Below, piece by piece: positions 57,712-64,000 of a DNA stretch of 64,000 nt (its first letter is position 1; each line of letters starts with the position of its first letter). The notes below the pieces were generated by a model. It worked only from the letters and a program-made list of their open reading frames with translations. It was not told where the DNA came from and made no database searches. The DNA comes from Pseudogracilibacillus auburnensis (GTDB lineage: Bacteria; Bacillota; Bacilli; Bacillales; Amphibacillaceae). The stretch is from positions 1 through 64,000 of the forward strand of contig NZ_QJJQ01000021.1 of the NCBI RefSeq assembly GCF_003201975.1. Reading direction: 5' to 3'. The translations under genes and the position numbers were made by a program.

Positions 57712-57785
57712 TAGCGGCGGAGGGGATTGAACCCCCAACCTTACGGGTATGAACCGTACGCTCTCGCCAGTTGAGCTACACCGCC
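57712..57785 (-). tRNA. tRNA-Met (CAT anticodon, elongator)
   Basis: The minus strand folds into a complete cloverleaf: acceptor GGCGGTG with CGCCGCT, D-arm with GAGC, anticodon stem TACGG/CCGTA around loop TTCATAC (anticodon CAT), and T-arm GGGGGTTCAATC. Discriminator base is A; CCA is not encoded. G1 rather than the C1 mismatch of initiator tRNA, and close match to B. subtilis trnSL-Met1, favour elongator Met over initiator. A tRNA-Ile with a modified CAT cannot be fully excluded. Confidence 0.92.
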
Positions 57786-58018
57786 AAAAAAACATCAACG
57801 TTAAATATATTACATGAAAAAAATCTAAATGTCAATGATGGACAAAATTGTGCTATTTGATGACATAACTTACTATAAAAAATTGATTAATGTGCATTCT
57901 TTTTAAGACTAGAACGTAAAAATGCTTTACATTTTATTGTTTTTTGACTAATTCGTGTAAAACTAGGTTTTTTAACGTAGGAATGAGTCGAATGATATTT
58001 ATGCGTCTTTTTTAAATT

Positions 58019-58051
58019 TTGACAAAAAAAAGAGGAATATTATGTTTTAAT
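58019..58051 (+). promoter_or_regulatory. Spo0A-dependent sigma-A promoter for spoIIE with 21-bp spacing
   Basis: TTGACA (58019-58024) and TTTAAT (58046-58051) are 21 bases apart, the abnormal spacing known for spoIIE in B. subtilis. Spo0A-box-like AGTCGAA (57986-57992) and, on the minus strand, TGTCAAA (58018-58024) lie upstream and over the -35. The 230-base region from 57786 contains no gene. Confidence 0.5.
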
Positions 58052-58087
58052 CCATATACACGACTACTATGGAGGAGGAGAAGGAAA

Positions 58088-60517
58088 GTGAGCCAAACAT
58101 TAAAAATAGAAACTATTTTACATAGCAAACGAACTAGAATCAAAAAAGGGATAAAGGCTTCGATAAAGGAAATATTTATAGAAAAACAATTATTACTATT
58201 ACTCGTAGGACTTTTACTTGGACGGGCTGTTATTTTATATAATATTTCCCCTTTTGCGATTGCCTTTTTAGCGACAGCTTGGGCAATTTATCAAAAAAGA
58301 ACATTGACAATGCTTATCTTTATCTTATTAGGTGCTTGGAGTCAGTCGATTGAACATGCGGTTTATATTTCTTTATCATTGGTCGTATTTATGTTTCTTA
58401 CCCGGTTTTTAAAAGACAGAAGTAATTTAAAAATGCTTATGTTATTTGTTTTTTTATCAACAGTTGTGGCCCGAATATTTTTATATTCCCTTCCTAGTCC
58501 AATTACAACATATGAATGGCTACATTTACTCATAGAAGGGGTATTAGGGATTGTTCTCTTACTAATCTTTATGCAAAGTATCCCATTATTAGCACTAAAA
58601 AGATATCAACCAGCATTAAAAAACGAGGAAATAATTTGTATTATTATTTTGCTTGCCTCTATTTTAACAGGATTTATCGGTTGGGAAGTGTACGCCGTTT
58701 CATTGGAACATGTTTTTTCCCGTTATATTGTCCTCACCCTTGCTTTTGTTGGCGGTGCTGCAATTGGTTCTACCGTCGGAGTTGTTACAGGGTTAATTTT
58801 ATCTCTTGCGAATGTAGCCAATTTATATCAAATGAGTTTACTCGCATTTTCAGGTTTATTAGGAGGCTTGTTGCAAGAGGGGAAAAAGCATGGGGTGAGT
58901 CTTGGTTTACTTGTTGGGACATTTCTCGTCGGAATTTATGGTGATATGCAAACCCTCACGGCAACGATGCTAGAATCTTCTATTGCGATTTTACTTTTTT
59001 ATTTAACTCCAAATAATTTATTAAAACAAATGTCCAAATATATCCCAGGGACGACAGAATATTCATATGAAGAAAGAAAATATTTACAAAAGATTAGAGA
59101 CGTAACAGCACAAAGGGTAGAACAATATTCGGCAGTGTTTGAAGCATTGTCGAAAAGCTTTATTCAATCAACCGAATCTCAAAACGAACAGGAACATATG
59201 GATGAAACGGATTATTTTCTAAGTTTAGTGACCGAAAAAACGTGTCAAATGTGTTTTATGAAAAAAAGGTGTTGGCAAAATCGATTTGAAGAAACGTATA
59301 GTCTCATGGAGTTGTTAAAAAACGATTTAGTACTCCATCAAGAAGTGGACCCTTTGCACATGAAAAAATTTGAAAATCATTGTGTTAAGTCGAAACAAGT
59401 AATCGATGCGATGGTAAATGAAGTGTCCCTTTTAACGATTAACAAAAAATTAAAGAAGCAAGTGGTGGAAAGCAAAAAAATAGTAGCAGATCAATTAAAA
59501 GGTGTCTCAGATGTCATGGATAATTTCGCAAAAGAAATTGTGAAGGAAAGACAAAGACATGAAAAGCAAGAGATTCAAATAGTACGAGCTTTAAAGCAAA
59601 TGGATATTCATTTAGAAAAAATCGATATATACCAGTTAGAAAAAGGCACTATCGATATAGAAATGTCGATCATCTTTTACGATTATCATGGGGAGGGTTC
59701 AAAATTAATCGCTCCAGTATTATCCGATATTTTACAAGAAACGATCATCGTAAAAGAAGAAGATATTTCTCCATTTCCAAATGGGGTTAGCTTTTTAACG
59801 TTCGGTTCCGCTAGGCAATATACGGTTGAGACAGGTGTAGCAGTTGCAGCAAAAGGGGGAGGCCTCGTGTCAGGAGATTCGTATACAACGATGGAACTCG
59901 GCAAAGGAAAATATGCCCTTGCCATTAGTGATGGGATGGGGAACGGCATTCGTGCACGTGAAGAAAGTATGGAAACGTTACGGTTACTAGAGCAAATTTT
60001 GCAAACGGGCATTTCTGAACAAGTTGCGATCCAATCAATTAATTCTATTTTAGCGTTGCGGACGACAGATGAGATTTTTGCGACACTTGATTTAGCGATT
60101 ATTAACTTACATAATGCAGCGCTTCGTTTTTTAAAAATTGGTTCTTCTCCTAGTTTTATTAAACGGGGAGATGAAGTGATACAAATAGAAGCGAATAATT
60201 TACCGATGGGAATCATTGAATATGTCGATCTTGAGACAGTGAGTGAAACATTAAAATCTGGCGATATTTTAATTATGATGAGTGATGGCGTATTTGATGG
60301 ACCGAAACAAATAAAAAATAATGATTTATGGTTACAAAGAAAAATTCGTAATATGAAGACACAAGAACCACAAGCTATTGCGGATCTATTATTAGAAGAA
60401 GTTGTACGCGGTGAATTAGGTGTCATTCGCGATGATATGACGGTTGTCGTTGCGAAAATAAAAAAGCATAAACCAAAATGGGCAACGATTCCAGTCATGC
60501 ACAGTGAGGCCAAATAA
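58088..60517 (+). CDS. spoIIE: Stage II sporulation protein E (PP2C phosphatase)
   Basis: An 809-residue protein. About 10 membrane helices lie in residues 30-310; a linker with CQMCFMKKRCW follows; the C-terminal PP2C phosphatase (about 570-800) has ALAISDGMGNGIRAREES and LIMMSDGVFDGP with metal-binding Asp residues. SpoIIE dephosphorylates SpoIIAA to free sigma-F and interacts with FtsZ at the polar septum. GTG at 58088 is used because GGAGGAGGAG precedes it; a TTG start at 58019 would overlap the promoter. Confidence 0.95.
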   Translation: MSQTLKIETILHSKRTRIKKGIKASIKEIFIEKQLLLLLVGLLLGRAVILYNISPFAIAFLATAWAIYQKRTLTMLIFILLGAWSQSIEHAVYISLSLVVFMFLTRFLKDRSNLKMLMLFVFLSTVVARIFLYSLPSPITTYEWLHLLIEGVLGIVLLLIFMQSIPLLALKRYQPALKNEEIICIIILLASILTGFIGWEVYAVSLEHVFSRYIVLTLAFVGGAAIGSTVGVVTGLILSLANVANLYQMSLLAFSGLLGGLLQEGKKHGVSLGLLVGTFLVGIYGDMQTLTATMLESSIAILLFYLTPNNLLKQMSKYIPGTTEYSYEERKYLQKIRDVTAQRVEQYSAVFEALSKSFIQSTESQNEQEHMDETDYFLSLVTEKTCQMCFMKKRCWQNRFEETYSLMELLKNDLVLHQEVDPLHMKKFENHCVKSKQVIDAMVNEVSLLTINKKLKKQVVESKKIVADQLKGVSDVMDNFAKEIVKERQRHEKQEIQIVRALKQMDIHLEKIDIYQLEKGTIDIEMSIIFYDYHGEGSKLIAPVLSDILQETIIVKEEDISPFPNGVSFLTFGSARQYTVETGVAVAAKGGGLVSGDSYTTMELGKGKYALAISDGMGNGIRAREESMETLRLLEQILQTGISEQVAIQSINSILALRTTDEIFATLDLAIINLHNAALRFLKIGSSPSFIKRGDEVIQIEANNLPMGIIEYVDLETVSETLKSGDILIMMSDGVFDGPKQIKNNDLWLQRKIRNMKTQEPQAIADLLLEEVVRGELGVIRDDMTVVVAKIKKHKPKWATIPVMHSEAK

Positions 60518-60716
60518 AAATATTTTAGAAAACTAAACCTTATCGCCAAGCTTTTTATAGGGAGAACGAAAGGAGCACGTGAGATGTAAAGAATGTGATG
60601 GTAGGCATTTGTTCATGTTTCAATGATGATGTGAAGTTATTTCTAACCTTTGAGGCTTTCGGTGTGGTTGGAAGCAGCGTGGTTTCAAAAAAACTGGCAT
60701 ATTTGAAAGAAACTGC

Positions 60717-60960
60717 GCGGTAACTGCTAGCTTGTTTTCCGCTACGGATCATTTCTTTCCACGGGCACGGCTTCAGCCTCCGACGCACAGGACGTGCTAG
60801 TGCAGGTGTTGCGACAGGACGTCGCGTACTTAACCTGCCTCGCGGAGAAACCGCCACTGCGGGGTCTTCAGACACGTGGGACTGGGACTGCGCTTACTCG
60901 TCCCATCGAAGAACATTTGCTTTTCCCGTAGTAGTCAATGATCCTCCGCTCCAAACAACC
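60717..60960 (-). repeat. GC-rich hairpin repeat with nested modules, after spoIIE
   Basis: It is the reverse-oriented counterpart of the repeat at 19930-20125: CACGGGCACGGCTTCAGCCT, then the CACAGGACGTGC module, the GCGACAGGACGTCGC module, and CCACTGCGGGGTCTTCAGAC. It also carries the GGGACT...CTCGTCCCATCGAAG module seen at 46380. The 200 bases between spoIIE and this repeat are gene-free. Confidence 0.75.
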
Positions 60961-61012
60961 ACAAGGATAGTGGAAGCAAATTATCGTATTGTTCTATTAA
61001 CACCATCCCAGC

Positions 61013-61183
61013 TATGGAAATGCACGGAGACTCCTGTGGGAGGTAGGCCTAGATAAGACCCTGCCCCGGCAAGGGGTATGCCGACGTTGGCCGCAAAGAC
61101 CGGTTTTAGTTGGCCCTCCTTTAATTTCGAGTAAGGAGGCTCACCAGCCGCCCGCGGAAAGCGTAGTGTATTTCCGTAGCGGT
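61013..61183. repeat. Palindromic GGAAATGCAC repeat with an internal insertion
   Basis: The ends match the element at 46517-46624 (GGAAATGCACGGAGACTCCT; GCGTAGTGTATTTCC). In place of a short GAGCGAAGCGAG segment it has about 65 different bases (CCGGCAAGGGGTATGCCGAC and onward to AATTTCGAG). From 61184 to 61563 there is no gene, only module traces such as GATGGGACGAATGAACGTC. Confidence 0.7.
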
Positions 61184-61563
61184 CTGACAAGTGCTATCCT
61201 AGTTACTGTACAGTTTATAGATGTTACGCAGAGTGTATAAAACCTTCTTACTGCATAAGTGCAATATTCGTTCTCGCAATAAAAAGCTTGGTAAATAAGT
61301 AGGCCTGCTGAAGATCAAACATTCGCTTCATATTATAACTATTTTGATGGGACGAATGAACGTCAGTTTAGGTGAAGACGCATACTTAACCTACTATGGA
61401 AGAAAACCACTTCTTTTATTGCCCGGGCTTTTAAACAAATAATACCTCCTCGATTTATGATGTATAGATCATTTTCTTCTTGGCGAAAATAGTAGAAAGT
61501 AAAAGGCATAGTAGTTACAGACACTACTTGGGCTATGAAAGAAAAGGTAGGAGGTATTTTCTG

Positions 61564-62295
61564 GTGAATAAAGGTACGTTACGACAAATTTTATTAATAA
61601 CAGATGGTTGTTCTAATAGTGGAGAAAATCCAGTTGAAAGTGCGAAAGTTGCTTTTGAAAACGGCATTACAGTAAATGTGATCGGAATTCTTGATGATTA
61701 TGAGTCTGAAACAGCTAGCGGTTTTGAAGAAATAGAACAAATTGCAAAAGCTGGAGGTGGGATTAATCAAGTTGTTTATAAAGAAGATTTATCACAAACT
61801 GTACAAGCAGTGACAAGGCAAGCGATGACACAAACATTACAAGGTTTTGTCAATAAAGAACTGACAAATATATTTGGCTCCAGCCAAACACTCGAAGAAA
61901 TTGAGCCTGAAAAACGTGGCGAGGTGATGGAAATTGTAGAAGACCTGGGAGAAACATGTCATTTGGAAGTTCTCATATTAGTAGATACGAGTGCGAGTAT
62001 GAATGATAAACTATTAACAGTGAAAGAGGCGTTAATTGATTTATCCATTAATTTACATGCTAGAGTTGGAGAAAATAATTTTGCTATATTCCAATTTCCG
62101 AAACGAAAAGATCCAATTGGATTGGTTCATAATTGGGCAAAGGAATTAGACTCCATTTCTGTTATTTTTCCTAAACTGGTTAGTGGTGGAGTAACACCGA
62201 CAGGTCCTGCTATCCGTGAGGCGATGTATCAGTTTGGTAAAAAGGAAATGAGAAGGAGCATGTATCGTGCAGAAGAATATCGAAGAGAAGGCTAG
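61564..62295 (+). CDS. yabS: VWA-domain protein YabS
   Basis: A 243-residue protein. The N-terminal part (NKGTLRQILLITDGCSNSGE, NVIGILDDY) and the C-terminal LEVLILVDTSASMNDKL with a MIDAS-type DxSxS form a von Willebrand A-like fold. Its function in B. subtilis is unknown; it is in the sporulation-linked yabS-yabT pair. GTG at 61564 follows AGGAGG; an earlier in-frame start at 61480 lies in repeat-flanking DNA. The last 29 bases overlap yabT. Confidence 0.9.
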   Translation: MNKGTLRQILLITDGCSNSGENPVESAKVAFENGITVNVIGILDDYESETASGFEEIEQIAKAGGGINQVVYKEDLSQTVQAVTRQAMTQTLQGFVNKELTNIFGSSQTLEEIEPEKRGEVMEIVEDLGETCHLEVLILVDTSASMNDKLLTVKEALIDLSINLHARVGENNFAIFQFPKRKDPIGLVHNWAKELDSISVIFPKLVSGGVTPTGPAIREAMYQFGKKEMRRSMYRAEEYRREG

Positions 62296-63190
62296 TATTC
62301 CGATTAAACACGGCACCATAATTGTGGGAAAGTGGAATAAAAACCAATATACGATTATAAGAAAAATTGGTTCAGGGATGATTGGTACAGTCTATTTATG
62401 TCGTATGCACAATAATCGATTAGTTGCTTTAAAGATAAGTAAGCAGGCGATGTCACTTACAACCGAAGTAAATGTATTAAAGTCGCTGAATAAGGTTCAA
62501 GATAATCGTCTTGGACCTTTTTTAATCGATGTCGATGATTGGGAAAGGCAAACGGGAAAATCATATTCATTTTATGTTATGGAATATATTAACGGAATTC
62601 GTATGGAAACATTTATTCGTAGAAATGGTGCTGAATGGATTGGTGTCTTTATCATTCAAATGTTAGAACAATTAGAAGGATTACATCAGTCAGGATGGGT
62701 TTTTGGTGATTTAAAAAACGATAATTTACTTATTACCGAATCTCCTACGAAAGTGCGATTTATCGATGTTGGTGGTACGACAAAAATGGGGCGATCGATC
62801 AAAGAGTATTCAGAGTTCTATGACCGGGCGTATTGGCATTTAGGTACGAGAGAAGCGGAACCAAGTTATGATTTATTTGCCCTTGTTATGGTAATATTGG
62901 CCATTTACTATCCAAGACATTTTAAACGTTCGAATCATTCAAAACAACTGATCTTAAAAAGAATAGCCGTAGTCCGAGATTTACAACTATATGAACACTG
63001 TTTACAAAAAGCGATATTAGGGCAGTATAAATTAGCGAGTGAGATGAAAGCGGATCTATTACAAACAATGTGGAAAAGGCATAAAAAAGAGAATAAGAAG
63101 CGAGCAGCCAAGGGTAATTATGTCATACAGGCAGTTATTATATCATCTCTTTCAGGTGTTTATTATCTTGTTTCTAGTTTATTTTTTTAG
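62267..63190 (+). CDS. yabT: Hanks-type Ser/Thr kinase YabT
   Basis: A 307-residue membrane-anchored kinase. The glycine loop is IGSGMIGTVYLC (about 36-47), the ATP lysine is in VALKIS, and the catalytic loop reads GWVFGDLKNDNLL with GDL replacing HRD. IDVGGT replaces DFG. A single C-terminal helix (VIQAVIISSLSGVYYLVSSL) anchors it. B. subtilis YabT is a DNA-activated forespore kinase that phosphorylates RecA. GTG start with AAGGAG upstream, overlapping yabS by 29 bases. It lacks the long basic linker of the 338-residue B. subtilis protein. Confidence 0.92.
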   Translation: MQKNIEEKASIPIKHGTIIVGKWNKNQYTIIRKIGSGMIGTVYLCRMHNNRLVALKISKQAMSLTTEVNVLKSLNKVQDNRLGPFLIDVDDWERQTGKSYSFYVMEYINGIRMETFIRRNGAEWIGVFIIQMLEQLEGLHQSGWVFGDLKNDNLLITESPTKVRFIDVGGTTKMGRSIKEYSEFYDRAYWHLGTREAEPSYDLFALVMVILAIYYPRHFKRSNHSKQLILKRIAVVRDLQLYEHCLQKAILGQYKLASEMKADLLQTMWKRHKKENKKRAAKGNYVIQAVIISSLSGVYYLVSSLFF

Positions 63191-63694
63191 GTGGGCCAGT
63201 ATGAATGAAGTTTCTTTTCACATTTAGAACAATTTTAGTTCTTGCTTAAACGCTATGTAATGAGAAAAGTTTTATTCTGTCACTGAGTTCATTCTATTAT
63301 TAAGAATCTGCAATATAAATTCAGTGAATGTATTTAGTCGATGCAAGACTATGACAGCAATAGTGTTGTAAATTCCTTTGTTTGGGAAATGTAAGATGAG
63401 GCATAATAAATTTGAATTAACCCGTGTTCGCGCTGAATAAATCGTAATTGCGCTGAATGCCTCCGTATTAACGCTGAATAAATCGCAATTGCGCTAAATC
63501 CAACAATTATCCGTACAGTTCGTACAGAATGATCTTACCACTAAAGACGAGGGGAAAAGCCAATTTTTCTAATGAAGGAATGGTGAAAAACAGACTGTTT
63601 CAGTGAATACATTAAAAAAGGGAGCTTATGGATGACAACACTATAATAAAATCGTTATAATAAAGAATAGAAACGAAAAGTTAGGATAGATCCT
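63191..63694. other. Spacer before tilS, mostly gene-free
   Basis: No gene or terminator is convincing. It contains the tandem repeat at 63430-63500. Confidence 0.5.
63430..63512. repeat. Tandem repeat, period 20-21, about 3.5 units
   Basis: Units are GCGCTGAATAAATCGTAATT (63430), GCGCTGAATGCCTCCGTATT (63450), ACGCTGAATAAATCGCAATT (63471) and a partial GCGCTAAATCC (63491). Units 1 and 3 are nearly identical and alternate with the different unit 2. Confidence 0.75.
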
Positions 63695-64000
63695 ATGAAA
63701 GAGAAGTTATTAACCTTTATTTACGATCATCAACTATTAAAGAAGAACAAAACGGTCTTAGTCGGTGTTTCAGGTGGACCAGACTCGATGGCTCTTCTAC
63801 ATTTTTTCCATGAAATAAAAGAGGAATGGAATATAACAGTTATTGCACTTACGATTGATCATCAATTAAGGGGAGAAGAATCGAACCAAGATGTTCAATA
63901 TGTGAAAGAAGTTTGTAAAAAATGGAAAGTACCCCATGTATCTATTCAAGTAAATGTAAAATCGTATCGTGCAAAAAAGAAAGTAAGCACTCAAGTTGCC
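63695..64000 (+). CDS. tilS: tRNA(Ile)-lysidine synthetase, 5' part only
   Basis: The first 102 residues before the window ends: MKEKLLTFIYDHQLLKKNKT, then the PP-loop VGVSGGPDSMALLHF (about 22-36) and IDHQLRGEES. TilS attaches lysine to C34 of tRNA-Ile(CAT), changing its meaning from Met to Ile. The ATG has AGGATAG upstream. Position after yabT matches B. subtilis. Cut by the edge, not a pseudogene. Confidence 0.93.
   Translation, partial: MKEKLLTFIYDHQLLKKNKTVLVGVSGGPDSMALLHFFHEIKEEWNITVIALTIDHQLRGEESNQDVQYVKEVCKKWKVPHVSIQVNVKSYRAKKKVSTQVA

Noticed and set aside
58516-58944. Plus-strand frame of 142 codons in spoIIE
   Set aside because: Overlaps membrane helices of spoIIE in another frame; Arg/Cys/Tyr-rich composition unlike real proteins here.
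59686-60549. Minus-strand open frame of 287 codons over the spoIIE phosphatase domain
   Set aside because: It is the longest shadow frame, but lies opposite a conserved domain, has no upstream site and no recognisable motifs.
61480-61563. Earlier start of yabS at 61480
   Set aside because: The upstream 28 residues (basic, HSSYRHYLGYERKGRRY) are not part of the family and a clear AGGAGG precedes the GTG at 61564.

Overview
The window is about 64 kb of low-GC DNA from an endospore-forming member of the Bacillaceae. The evidence is a long collinear block matching the early Bacillus subtilis chromosome (dnaX to tilS) that includes sporulation genes found only in spore formers: bofA, csfB/gin, sspF, spoVG, fin, spoVT, yabP, yabQ, spoIIE. 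I cannot name the genus or species.

Layout. (1) 1-3.9 kb: the tail of an IS200/IS605-type tnpB with its right end, three consecutive minus-strand YheC/YheD-type ATP-grasp genes linked to spore coats, and a decayed IS21-type transposase. (2) 4.9-9.5 kb: a catabolic cassette of M20 amidohydrolase, YfcC-type permease and an unusual cytoplasmic regulator. (3) 10-17 kb: a mixed accessory stretch with bstA/yfiT, a HEPN-domain protein, an unrecognised polytopic membrane protein, rlmH, glycerate kinase and a MinJ-like PDZ membrane protein, followed by a divergent HprK-family kinase. (4) 18-29 kb: the replication/repair and sporulation block dnaX-ebfC-recR-yaaL-bofA-csfB-tmk-darA-yaaR-holB-ricT-yabA-trmN6-yazA-rsmI, with convergent abrB. 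(5) 31-45 kb: metS, tatD, yabE, rnmV, ksgA, veg, sspF, a UPF0182 gene, purR, spoVG, glmU, prs, ctc, pth. (6) 46.9-64 kb: fin, mfd, spoVT, a SpoVB-like exporter, mazG, rqcP, yabP, yabQ, divIC, yabR, tRNA-Met (minus strand), spoIIE, yabS, yabT and the start of tilS.

Where the order departs from B. subtilis: tadA and the signal-recognition RNA do not precede dnaX; yaaN/xpaC are absent between csfB and tmk; yabG is absent between ksgA and veg; ispE and ridA are absent around purR; and a 915-residue UPF0182 membrane protein sits between sspF and purR.

The noncoding DNA is unusually rich in dispersed repeats. One family looks like a MITE: TGTTCAAAAAG terminal inverted repeats and copy-specific flanking direct repeats, at least four copies plus solo ends. 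A second set is GC-rich, hairpin-forming and modular, with short CGTCC-loop hairpins swapped between copies. These elements have opened normally tight gene boundaries (dnaX/ebfC, yabA/trmN6, pth/fin, spoIIE/yabS).

Regulatory sites that could be read by eye include a consensus sigma-F promoter for csfB, a sigma-G promoter for sspF, a sigma-H promoter for spoVG overlapping the purR terminator, a Spo0A box at abrB, a 21-bp-spaced spoIIE promoter, and a sigma-E-like promoter for yabP placed inside a hairpin that would hide the yabP ribosome binding site only on read-through mRNA. The best candidates for something undescribed are that yabP switch, the HEPN/membrane-protein island next to rlmH, the divergent HprK paralogue, and the modular repeats. 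All assignments come from reading the sequence; no database search was run.
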